Source of the DNA: an uncultured Desulfuromonadales bacterium | Lineage (GTDB): Bacteria; Desulfobacterota; Desulfuromonadia; Desulfuromonadales; Geopsychrobacteraceae | NCBI GenBank assembly: GCA_947259685.1 | Contig: CAMYNC010000041.1 | Span: forward strand, 1 to 38,159 | Direction of reading: 5' to 3' | Length of the DNA stretch: 38,159 nt | In this document: piece by piece, positions 1 through 6,868 of the stretch | Layout of the letters: each line of letters starts with the position of its first letter | How positions within the stretch are numbered: the stretch's first letter is position 1 | The notes under the pieces: model-generated | The model's input: the letters and a program-made list of their open reading frames with translations, nothing else | The model's database searches: none | Told to the model about the DNA's origin: nothing | Made by a program: the position numbers and the translations under genes

Positions 1-7
1 GTCCGCA

Positions 8-88
8 GGGGACTTTCACCCCCAAGTCACCGGTTGGACACCACATCCAACCGGACGGCGCTTACGCGCCACGCGCCATGCCTGGCAC
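8..88. repeat. Cluster of short hairpins at left edge, identity unknown
   Basis: Three consecutive short inverted repeats are visible. GGGG (8-11) pairs with CCCC (19-22). A perfect 9-bp stem CCGGTTGGA (30-38) pairs with TCCAACCGG (46-54) across a 7-base loop. GGCGC (57-61) pairs with GCGCC (66-70) across TTAC. No start codon with a ribosome binding site is present. A plus-strand frame is open from the window edge to a stop near 93, so this could also be the last codons of a truncated gene. The dense stems suggest a structured repeat or the end of a mobile element rather than ordinary spacer, but I cannot name a family. Confidence 0.4.
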
Positions 89-93
89 ACCAT

Positions 94-122
94 AAAAAAG
101 CCCTGATGGGAAATCAGGGCTT
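94..122 (-). terminator. Rho-independent terminator of the miaB-PHP-M42 run
   Basis: A 10-bp stem AAGCCCTGAT / ATCAGGGCTT (98-107 and 113-122) with a 5-base loop. Read on the minus strand it is followed by a run of T (the A tract at 94-99). It begins 11 bases after the M42 stop codon, as expected for an intrinsic terminator. Confidence 0.85.
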
Positions 123-133
123 ATGGCAGCGGC

Positions 134-1198
134 TTATTGCGGGATAAACGACTGTTCTTTCTTAATCTTTTTCACAACCGCAGTGAGCAGGGCAATGGCA
201 TGTTCCAGATCCGCAAGCGACAGCACCTCGACTGGTGTGTGCATGTAGCGTAGCGGTATCCCAAGCAGTGCCGTCGCGACGCCACCGCGCGATAATTGCA
301 TCACGTTGGCATCGGTTCCGGTTGCCCGCGGGACACCGATCACCTGGACCGGAATATTTTCCGCCTGCGCCGTGTTGATTATCAAATCGAACAGCGCGGG
401 ATTGATATTCGCCCCCCTGGCGATCACCGGCCCCTTACCGACCTCAACCCGACCGATCCCTTTCTGTTCAACCTCAGGATAGTCGGTGGCATGGGTAACC
501 TCGACAACGATGCCGACATCAGGTTGCACCCCGTAGGTGCTGGTGGTGCCACCGCGCAGACCGACCTCTTCCTGCACAGTCGAAACAGCAAACAGATCAG
601 CGACAGCGCCCCCCTGCTCGGCGACTTTTTTCAGCACCTCAGTGACGATAAAGGATCCCATCTTGTCATCGAAGGCGCGCGACGTGACCCGGTCCCCCTG
701 CAACCTTTGTACTCCGACCGCAAAAGTGACCGGGTCGCCGATCTGCACCAGCTTTTCAGTCTCTGCTCGGCTGCTGCAACCGATATCGATAAACTGATCC
801 TTCAGTTTGATCACCGTGTCGCGGTCTTTTGGCTCAATGAGGTGTATCGCCTTTTTACCGATAACCCCGTTAACTTCACCCTTGGCGGTATGGATCAAAA
901 TCCTCTGCCCTGGTGATAGGTGCGGATCGACGCCGCCGATGGCGCCGAAAAAGATGAAGCCCTGATCATCGACATACTGCACCATGAAGCCGATTTCATC
1001 GCAGTGGCCGGCAAGCATCACCTTGGGCCCACCCTGCCCCTTCAACAGCGCTATCTGGTTACCCATGACATCGGTATGCAGTTGGTCAGAGACTGCTTCC
1101 AGTTGCTTCCGAATCACCCGCTGTGCCGGTTGTTCATACCCAGACGGACTGGGAGTTTCAACCAGTTCTTTTAAAAATGCGAAGTCTTGTTTATTCAT
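134..1198 (-). CDS. M42 family metallopeptidase (glutamyl/lysyl aminopeptidase-like)
   Basis: A 354-residue cytosolic di-metal aminopeptidase of the M42 family, which forms large tetrahedral particles that trim peptides released by proteases. Metal-site and catalytic motifs are all visible: AGHCDE near residue 66 (first His/Asp), FDDKMGS near 175 (bridging Asp), VQEEVGLRG near 208 (catalytic Glu pair) and RYMHTPVE near 317 (last His). Length is normal for the family (about 340-360). The ATG at 1198 has GAGG about 11 bases upstream. It is the last gene of a same-strand run with the PHP hydrolase (13-bp gap) and miaB, and a terminator follows. Substrate preference (Glu, Leu or other) cannot be read from the sequence; older annotations of this family as endoglucanase or cellulase M are misleading. 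Confidence 0.9.
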   Translation of the reverse strand: MNKQDFAFLKELVETPSPSGYEQPAQRVIRKQLEAVSDQLHTDVMGNQIALLKGQGGPKVMLAGHCDEIGFMVQYVDDQGFIFFGAIGGVDPHLSPGQRILIHTAKGEVNGVIGKKAIHLIEPKDRDTVIKLKDQFIDIGCSSRAETEKLVQIGDPVTFAVGVQRLQGDRVTSRAFDDKMGSFIVTEVLKKVAEQGGAVADLFAVSTVQEEVGLRGGTTSTYGVQPDVGIVVEVTHATDYPEVEQKGIGRVEVGKGPVIARGANINPALFDLIINTAQAENIPVQVIGVPRATGTDANVMQLSRGGVATALLGIPLRYMHTPVEVLSLADLEHAIALLTAVVKKIKKEQSFIPQ

Positions 1199-1211
1199 GC
1201 TTGGTCAAACC

Positions 1212-1862
1212 TCAGCCCTTGGCCTTATCGACCAAAGCTTGTGAATTTCGCCGCGCCTGCTCAAACTGCTCGACCGTCATGGCCGCACCCAGAGCGACCA
1301 TCCGCGCCATCTCCAAAGAGACCAGATCACCTGGGGCATGGGTATCGTTATCGACCACCAGCTTGGCACCATATTGCAGAGCCAGCTTGGCGACGTGACC
1401 GTTGGTCAGTGAGTGACCTTTGCGGGTGGTTATTTCCAGGCAGACGCCATTTTCTGCTGCCAGCTGAACATCTTCGGCAGCAATCAAGCCCGGATGCGAG
1501 AGGATATCGACCTTAGCTTCGATGGCGGCACGATTGGTCCCCGGTGCCACCGGTTCAACAATCGTCTCTCCATGGACAACCACCAGCTCGGCACCGTTGT
1601 CCCGGGCCATTTTGGCCCCATCAGCAATCTTTCCCGGGCTGACATGGGTCAGTTCCACTCCGGCCAGAACCTGCATATTGTTGGCCGCGCCGATCTCATC
1701 AACCACGCCGACCAACTTGGAAAGCAGCCATTGGATATTGCTCTGATCCGCATGGTCGGTAATCGCCAGTGCCCGATAACCGGCCACTGCGGCGCGCCGC
1801 ACCAGTTCGGCCGGGACCAGCTCGCCGTCGCTGAAAAAGGTATGTGTATGCAGGTCGATCAT
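1212..1862 (-). CDS. PHP-domain hydrolase (histidinol-phosphatase-like)
   Basis: A 216-residue protein of the PHP (polymerase and histidinol phosphatase) metal-dependent phosphoesterase superfamily. The N-terminus carries the metal motif DLHTHTFFSDG, followed by ITDHAD near residue 40, VVHGE near 92, LSHPG near 118 and DNDTHAPGD near 190, giving the usual set of His/Asp ligands of a trinuclear site. The start at 1862 was chosen because AGGGG precedes it at good spacing and the metal motif begins at residue 3; a longer reading from 1907 would overlap miaB. It sits 22 bp after miaB and 13 bp before the M42 peptidase. The substrate is unknown: relatives hydrolyse histidinol phosphate or other small phosphomonoesters, and nothing here belongs to histidine synthesis. 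Confidence 0.82.
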   Translation of the reverse strand: MIDLHTHTFFSDGELVPAELVRRAAVAGYRALAITDHADQSNIQWLLSKLVGVVDEIGAANNMQVLAGVELTHVSPGKIADGAKMARDNGAELVVVHGETIVEPVAPGTNRAAIEAKVDILSHPGLIAAEDVQLAAENGVCLEITTRKGHSLTNGHVAKLALQYGAKLVVDNDTHAPGDLVSLEMARMVALGAAMTVEQFEQARRNSQALVDKAKG

Positions 1863-1884
1863 CGGCTTCCCCTGTTCTGCCTGT

Positions 1885-3213
1885 TCAGGCGTTGCTGGCC
1901 AATTCACCCAGGTTTGAGTTGCGAAAAACTTTGCTGATTTTCACTTGCACCGTCTGCCCGATCAACTCTTTGGGGCCACTGAAATTAACGATCCGGTTCC
2001 AAACCGTGCGCCCAAACAATTGACCATCCCCCTGCTTGCTTTCTCCCTCGACCAACACCGGTAGAATCTTATCCTGGTCGGCCTGCCAGGTGCCTTCGCT
2101 GATGCCATTCTGCAGCGCCAGCAGCCGTTCAAAGCGCTCTTGTTTCTGAGCACCAGACTGATCATCGGTCATCTCGGCGGCACTGGTTCCGGTCCGGGGT
2201 GAATACAGAAAAGTGAAAGCATCAGCATAGCCGACCTGCGCCACCAGGTCGAGGGTGGCCTGAAAATCGGCTTCAGTCTCGCGTGGGAAACCGACAATAA
2301 TGTCGGTCGTCAGGCGGATATCGGGACAGACCTTCTTCAGTCGCTCGACCTTGCGCAGGTAATCTGCCGAAGTATAACCGCGATTCATAATCTCCAGAAT
2401 CCGATCGGAACCGCTCTGCACCGGCAGGTGAATATGGGTACAGAGTTTATCCAGCTCACCAAAGCAGTCGATCAGCTCATCGGTCATGTCTTTTGGATGC
2501 GAGGTGGCAAAGCGCAGCCGCTGCAACCCTTTGATGGCATTGACCTGCAGCAGCAGCTGGGCAAAGGAAAGTTCGTTGTCATCCTTGATCCCGTAGGAAT
2601 TCACATTCTGTCCAAGCAGGGTGACTTCGCGCACCCCTTGCTGGACCAGGGATTCAATTTCGCCTAGGATCTCAGCGCTTGGCCGACTGACCTCCCGGCC
2701 CCGCACATGCGGCACAATGCAGTAGGAACAGAAATTATCACAGCCCTGCATGATCGTGACAAAGCGAGTGATGTTGTCGCGGACACTGCGCTGTGGAAAC
2801 AGGTTCAAGCGGGTTTCCCGATCAAGAAATTCGGTGGCGCTGCCCCGCTGGCGTTTGTCTTCCACCTGCAGCACCAGCTCCGGTAAGCGGTGGACATTGT
2901 GGGTGCCGAAGACCAGGTCGAGGTAGGAGATCTTTTCCAGCATCTTCTCCCCTTCCTGTTGGGCAACGCAGCCACCGACACCGATAATCAGTTCGGGGCG
3001 CTGGTCCTTAATCGGCTTGAAACGACCGAGGTGGCCATAGACTTTACGCTCAGCCTTATCACGCACCGAACAGGTGTTGAGCAATACCAGGTCGGCCTTT
3101 TCCGCTGCATCGACCTGGGAGTAACCTATGCCCTCCAGCAAATCGACAATCCGCTCAGAATCAACCACGTTCATCTGACAGCCGAAGGTTTCCAGGTAAA
3201 AAGCTTTGTTCAT
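1885..3213 (-). CDS. miaB: tRNA-2-methylthio-N6-dimethylallyladenosine synthase MiaB
   Basis: Radical-SAM methylthiotransferase that converts N6-isopentenyl-adenosine 37 of tRNAs to the 2-methylthio form. All three parts are visible. The N-terminal UPF0004 domain has Cys12, Cys48 and Cys82 for the auxiliary iron-sulfur cluster. The radical-SAM motif CDNFCSYC (Cys158, Cys162, Cys165) binds the SAM cluster. A C-terminal TRAM domain lies at about residues 375-440. At 442 residues it has normal length. The ATG at 3213 places the LETFGCQMN motif at the usual distance from the N-terminus; the alternative start 15 bases upstream is a TTG. It leads a short run with the PHP hydrolase and M42 peptidase, which have no obvious link to tRNA modification. 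Confidence 0.96.
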   Translation of the reverse strand: MNKAFYLETFGCQMNVVDSERIVDLLEGIGYSQVDAAEKADLVLLNTCSVRDKAERKVYGHLGRFKPIKDQRPELIIGVGGCVAQQEGEKMLEKISYLDLVFGTHNVHRLPELVLQVEDKRQRGSATEFLDRETRLNLFPQRSVRDNITRFVTIMQGCDNFCSYCIVPHVRGREVSRPSAEILGEIESLVQQGVREVTLLGQNVNSYGIKDDNELSFAQLLLQVNAIKGLQRLRFATSHPKDMTDELIDCFGELDKLCTHIHLPVQSGSDRILEIMNRGYTSADYLRKVERLKKVCPDIRLTTDIIVGFPRETEADFQATLDLVAQVGYADAFTFLYSPRTGTSAAEMTDDQSGAQKQERFERLLALQNGISEGTWQADQDKILPVLVEGESKQGDGQLFGRTVWNRIVNFSGPKELIGQTVQVKISKVFRNSNLGELASNA

Positions 3214-3267
3214 TGTCTCATATCCCAAAAAATCATACGACGCTCACATGGCCTACTGAAAACGGAA

Positions 3268-3302
3268 TTTGCGCCCATCCGGATCTTCTGAATGGGCGCA
3301 AA
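3268..3302 (-). terminator. Hairpin terminator after the M48-PH pair
   Basis: An 11-bp perfect stem TTTGCGCCCAT (3268-3278) / ATGGGCGCAAA (3292-3302) with a 13-base loop, between the PH-protein stop and miaB. On the minus strand the stem ends in AAATTCCGTTTT, a moderate T-rich tail. It probably separates the two minus-strand transcription units. Confidence 0.65.
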
Positions 3303-3342
3303 ACCAAAGTCGGCGCATCTTAACTGTTGGTTTCCAAGCAAG

Positions 3343-3873
3343 TCAAACAGATTCACTGGAGCTATCAGCCAAGTCCTCACGCGGTGGAAAATGCTGGAGC
3401 AGGATCTGTGGTTGTTCAAGGCAGGCAAGAATCAGCGGCGCATCATCTCCGCGCAGAATGCGAATGCTGGCTAACTGTTCGCCAAACCGACGTTGCTGCC
3501 AACCGGTTATTTCAGTTTTCGCATAGCTGAGGATCTGCACAGAAAACAGACCGCTGCGAACCAACAGCCGCTGATCGGTCAAGGCATAAAACAATTTTTC
3601 CCATCGCCACCGAGCCAGCAGCAGTTGGCCAGGCCCGAGGAAAAAAGTCGCGAGTACCAAGGGTATCGTCATCAGAATTAATACTGAGGGATAATTCTCA
3701 GCCTCAACCAGTTGCCCCCCAAGCATCAACCAGAAACTGCAAGCGAGGAACAGCGCGGTACCCGCTAAAGCCAGTTTCCAGTTACGGAAAGTATAGCAGC
3801 GTGGGGCCGGGCGTCCCTGCCAGAGAAGTGTCTCCCCATCCTCCAGCGGCCATTCAATCCCGCAACCGCTCAT
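3343..3873 (-). CDS. Membrane protein with bacterial PH-like domain
   Basis: A 176-residue protein of unknown function. After a polar N-terminus there are two hydrophobic segments, about residues 32-52 and 62-86. A soluble part follows that starts with a stretch (WEKLFYALTDQRLLVRSGL, about 91-109) typical of bacterial PH (bPH/YdbS-like) domains. The C-terminus is acidic. Its ATG overlaps the stop of the M48 protease by four bases (ATGA), so the two are probably translationally coupled and may work together at the membrane. Membership of the bPH superfamily is judged from the pattern of the strand-turn segment only; no biochemical role can be assigned. Confidence 0.72.
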   Translation of the reverse strand: MSGCGIEWPLEDGETLLWQGRPAPRCYTFRNWKLALAGTALFLACSFWLMLGGQLVEAENYPSVLILMTIPLVLATFFLGPGQLLLARWRWEKLFYALTDQRLLVRSGLFSVQILSYAKTEITGWQQRRFGEQLASIRILRGDDAPLILACLEQPQILLQHFPPREDLADSSSESV

Positions 3874-5159
3874 TGGTCGAGCTTCTGCAGCTTGGCCGTG
3901 GCAGCCTGGCCCAACTTCCCCTGCTGATCTGCCTGGGCAACCGCCTGGTAGAGCTGGCGCGCTTTAGCCAGATCACCATTAGCTTCCTCCGCCTCACCGA
4001 GCAGATATGCCGCCTGAATGGTCGGCGCCAGTTTTAGAGAAGCTTCCAGATGTTCGGCCGCCTGGCGAGGGTCCCTGTTTTTCAGATAAATATAGCCCAG
4101 CCCCATGCGGGACTTATAATAACTGTCGTCAACAGCGACCGCCTTAATCAGGTAGCGACGGGCCGGCACCAGATCTTCATTGCGCAGATAAGCCATCCCC
4201 AAACCGCTAAGCAGCAAGCCTTGATCCGGTGCTCGTTGCATCGCCTTATGATAGGTGGCAATCGCCGTTTCGAGCTGTCCTTTGGCCTCCAACTCGCGGG
4301 CCTGATCATAAGTCGCGTAGGCAGCTTTGGTCTGAAGCAATGGTGCGATCGCCTGCTGGTAACTGCGCCTGTCCAAGCCAGAGCCTGATCGGCCAGGGTA
4401 TTTTTGACTGACATAGGCCTGGTTTGCATTGAGTCGTTCTTTGGAAAAAGGATGGCTGCGGAACAATCCGCTGACCCAATCAGAATTTTGCCCGCCTTCG
4501 ATCTTGCGATAAAAAATTTCCTGTAGTTCCACTGCACCTTGCGGAGAATAGCCAGCCTGGACCATATAATCGATTCCCAGCCAGTCCGACTCACTCTCCT
4601 GTTCGCGACTGTAGCGCTTATCGATGAGGTCGGCGGTTACCCCGCCGACCTGAGAGACCATCTGACCGTAACCATCTCCGGCCAGACTGCCCAACATTCC
4701 GACGGTGGTATTCAGCAAGGTCCCGCGCTGCATTCCCTGCACACTGTGCCGGGCGGTGACATGCCCCACTTCGTGACCGAGGACAGCAGCCAGCTGGGCC
4801 TCATTTTCCAGATTGATCAGCAGGCCACGCGAGACCGCGATATAGCCCCCGGGAAGGGCAAAAGCGTTCGGCGAGGAATCGTTGACGACCTTAAAGGTAT
4901 ATTTCAGCTCGGGCCGATGGCTGCGCTGCGCAACCCGCTGGCCGACTTTAGCAACAAAGGCATTAAGTGCGCGGTCAGGATAGACATTGCCCATGGTTTG
5001 TATTGCCTGAGCATATGCCTGCTGGCCCATTTTTATTTCCTGCTCAACCGGAACATCCATCAGGGCCAGCTCGCTGCGACCGGTGACTGGATTGACAGCG
5101 CAACCTGCTAAAGCGACCAGCATAAATAAAATTAACCAGCCATGCAGTATCTTTTTCAT
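3870..5159 (-). CDS. M48 family zinc metalloprotease lipoprotein with TPR tail (BepA-like)
   Basis: A 429-residue periplasmic protease and probable chaperone of the BepA/YfgC type, which works on outer membrane protein assembly in E. coli. The signal peptide ends in lipobox LAGC (Cys20), so it is probably a lipoprotein, whereas E. coli BepA is soluble. The zinc motif HEVGH is at 129-133, and the third ligand Glu188 lies in REQESESD. From about residue 285 to the end there are tetratricopeptide repeats, matching the BepA architecture. AGGAGG lies seven bases before the ATG at 5159. The gene is followed, with an ATGA overlap, by the PH-like membrane protein. The family call is secure; the exact BepA role is inferred. 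Confidence 0.9.
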   Translation of the reverse strand: MKKILHGWLILFMLVALAGCAVNPVTGRSELALMDVPVEQEIKMGQQAYAQAIQTMGNVYPDRALNAFVAKVGQRVAQRSHRPELKYTFKVVNDSSPNAFALPGGYIAVSRGLLINLENEAQLAAVLGHEVGHVTARHSVQGMQRGTLLNTTVGMLGSLAGDGYGQMVSQVGGVTADLIDKRYSREQESESDWLGIDYMVQAGYSPQGAVELQEIFYRKIEGGQNSDWVSGLFRSHPFSKERLNANQAYVSQKYPGRSGSGLDRRSYQQAIAPLLQTKAAYATYDQARELEAKGQLETAIATYHKAMQRAPDQGLLLSGLGMAYLRNEDLVPARRYLIKAVAVDDSYYKSRMGLGYIYLKNRDPRQAAEHLEASLKLAPTIQAAYLLGEAEEANGDLAKARQLYQAVAQADQQGKLGQAATAKLQKLDQ

Positions 5160-5240
5160 GACATCCCTCCTGAAGGGGTAGATGATGGATTGAGGACGGT
5201 CAGATGATCCTTAAGAATAGCGCATCAATCTATGGAAATT

Positions 5241-5271
5241 GGTTGCACGCTGTCCGTGCAACCACTATAAA
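5241..5271 (+). promoter_or_regulatory. Candidate promoter overlapped by a 9-bp inverted repeat
   Basis: GGTTGCACG (5241-5249) and CGTGCAACC (5255-5263) form a perfect 9-bp dyad with a 5-base centre. The same bases supply a possible -35 (TTGCAC, 5243-5248), and 17 bases further is a good -10 (TATAAA, 5266-5271). The promoter would drive the AMMECR1-metF pair from about 5278. The dyad covers the -35 and most of the spacer, as a repressor operator would. It lies in the divergent region between the M48 gene and the AMMECR1 gene, so it could affect both. Confidence 0.5.
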
Positions 5272-5324
5272 GGAACACTCGAGCAGCTGACAACATTTGT
5301 CCGGTTTTCCTCAGGAGTTTTTGC

Positions 5325-5870
5325 ATGCTTAATAAAAAAGAATCTTCAGTACTAATGAAGATTGCTCGTGAGGCGATTACCCACTTCGTCCACAAGCAGA
5401 CTTACCGCCCAACGCCCAGAGAAGAGAAGAACCTTACCCAGCGCTCCGGTTGCTTTGTCACCATCAAACAGGATGGTCAATTGCGCGGCTGCATCGGCAA
5501 TTTCCAAAGCGAGCGGCCGCTTTATCAAGAAATTGCGGAGATGGCAACTGCCTCCTGCAGCAAAGACCCGCGTTTCCATCCTATGGAAGAGGCGGAACTG
5601 GAGAACTTTTCACTTGAAATTTCGGTTCTTTCGCCTTTGGAAAAGATTGAAGACTGCGAACAGATCGAGGTCGGCAAGCACGGGATTTACATTGAGAAAA
5701 ATTTCAGCCGCGGCGTTCTGCTGCCCCAGGTGGCCACCGATTACGGCTGGGATCGGCAGACCTTTCTCCAGCAAACCTGTTTGAAAGCGGGGCTCCCGAC
5801 CAATGCCTGGCAGGAATCTGATGCTGAAATTTACATCTTCAGCGCCCAAATCATCACTGAGAAAACCTGA
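5325..5870 (+). CDS. AMMECR1-domain protein (AmmeMemoRadiSam system protein A)
   Basis: A 181-residue AMMECR1-family protein. The hallmark motif LRGCIG is at about residues 53-58, followed by the family's conserved block around residues 60-90 and a C-terminal GVLLPQVATDYGW segment. Members are widespread in archaea, bacteria and animals. In bacteria many are encoded beside Memo-like and radical-SAM genes (the AmmeMemoRadiSam set), whose chemistry is unsettled. Neither partner is in this window, so this copy is an orphan here. AGGAG precedes the ATG at good distance. The next gene, metF-like, starts 27 bp downstream on the same strand, so the two are probably co-transcribed. Function is unknown. 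Confidence 0.88.
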   Translation: MLNKKESSVLMKIAREAITHFVHKQTYRPTPREEKNLTQRSGCFVTIKQDGQLRGCIGNFQSERPLYQEIAEMATASCSKDPRFHPMEEAELENFSLEISVLSPLEKIEDCEQIEVGKHGIYIEKNFSRGVLLPQVATDYGWDRQTFLQQTCLKAGLPTNAWQESDAEIYIFSAQIITEKT

Positions 5871-5897
5871 AGTTGATTATCATTTCAAGGATTTTAA

Positions 5898-6638
5898 ATG
5901 ACTGAAATATCGATAGAATTGGTTCCTCGTAGCGAATCATCCCTGCGTCAGGAGCTAGAACTGGTACGGACTCACTTCCCTGCGGTCTCCCGCATTAATA
6001 TCCCAGACATTCTGCGTTTTTCCATGCGCAGCTGGCAGGGTTGCCATATCGCCGGGGAGGCATTTCCGAAAACCATTCCACATCTAAGAGCCATCGATTT
6101 CGATCCGAACCAGCCGCTGCCGATCGGCCCGGATATCTGCCGTAATGATATCGAGGCAGTACTGGTAATTACCGGCGATCTGCCGCAAGACATGTCACAC
6201 AAATGTTACCGCACCAACTGCCTGGAGATGATCCGTCGTCTCAAGCGGGAACTTCCACAGGTAAAGATTTACGCCGGCATGGATCCTTATCGAAACGGGA
6301 TCAAAGAAGAAATCGACTATCTCCGCGCCAAGTTGGACGCAGGTGCCGAAGCCTTTTTCACCCAACCATTTTTCGATCTGCGACTGATGGAGATTTACCA
6401 GGGGTTCATGCAGAACTGCACTGTCTACTGGGGTGTCTCACCGGTGCTCACCGACAACAGCCAGAACTACTGGGAAAACAAAAACAACGCCATTTTCCCA
6501 CCCGATTTTGAGCCGACCCTGGAATGGAATCGAGAGTTTGCCCGCAAGGCCCTGCAGTTTGCACGGAATAATGGTGGCAATATCTACTTTATGCCGATCC
6601 GCACCGATATTGCGGCATATCTGGATGGGATTTTGTAG
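5898..6638 (+). CDS. Methylenetetrahydrofolate reductase-like protein (short MetF)
   Basis: A 246-residue FAD/TIM-barrel protein of the MetF superfamily, which reduces 5,10-methylene-THF to 5-methyl-THF, the methyl donor for methionine synthase. Visible landmarks: ISIELVPR at the N-terminus (the Glu corresponds to the family's catalytic Glu in the SFEFFPP segment), VITGDLP at about 91-97 (matching the GDxP folate/flavin motif) and AFFTQPFFD at about 154-162 (matching FxTQxxFD). It is shorter than the roughly 290-residue E. coli enzyme and diverges in the middle, so I leave the symbol blank. AAGGA precedes the ATG. It converges on the split methionine synthase operon, which would use its product. 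Confidence 0.75.
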   Translation: MTEISIELVPRSESSLRQELELVRTHFPAVSRINIPDILRFSMRSWQGCHIAGEAFPKTIPHLRAIDFDPNQPLPIGPDICRNDIEAVLVITGDLPQDMSHKCYRTNCLEMIRRLKRELPQVKIYAGMDPYRNGIKEEIDYLRAKLDAGAEAFFTQPFFDLRLMEIYQGFMQNCTVYWGVSPVLTDNSQNYWENKNNAIFPPDFEPTLEWNREFARKALQFARNNGGNIYFMPIRTDIAAYLDGIL

Positions 6639-6660
6639 GAAGATCTCCACCACTTAAATA

Positions 6661-6691
6661 CCAGGGGGCAGAATTGAATTCTGTCCCCTGG
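6661..6691. terminator. Bidirectional hairpin between metF-like gene and rubredoxin
   Basis: A 31-base near-perfect palindrome (CCAGGGG.CAGAATT centred near 6676, closing in CCCCTGG). It lies between two convergent genes, 22 bases after the metF-like stop and 4 bases beyond the rubredoxin stop. Tails on both sides are only weakly T-rich, so it may act as a shared terminator or as an mRNA 3' stabiliser. Confidence 0.7.
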
Positions 6692-6695
6692 CTCT

Positions 6696-6854
6696 TTAAT
6701 CGAGCGGATCAAACTTGTCCGGCGTGGCATAACAGAGCGGACAAACCCATCCCTCGGGCAAATTTTCAAATTCTACGCCTGCAGCTACGTTGTTCATTGG
6801 ATCCCCTTTAGCCGAATCATAAACATAGCCACAGCAGGTACAGATATATCGCAT
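6696..6854 (-). CDS. Rubredoxin, divergent, third gene of the methionine synthase operon
   Basis: A 52-residue rubredoxin, a one-electron carrier with an Fe(Cys)4 centre. The first knuckle is ICTCCGYVYD (Cys5 and Cys8 as ligands, with an extra Cys7 between them). The second is WVCPLC (Cys38 and Cys41). The aromatic core residues Tyr10, Tyr12 and Trp36 are kept. Two oddities: the extra cysteine in the first knuckle, and Tyr instead of the usual Gly after the last ligand. AGGAG lies seven bases before the ATG. The gene starts 14 bp after the methionine synthase stop on the same strand, so it is almost certainly co-transcribed and may supply electrons to that enzyme (inference). Confidence 0.93.
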   Translation of the reverse strand: MRYICTCCGYVYDSAKGDPMNNVAAGVEFENLPEGWVCPLCYATPDKFDPLD

Positions 6855-6868
6855 TTCAGATCTCCTGG

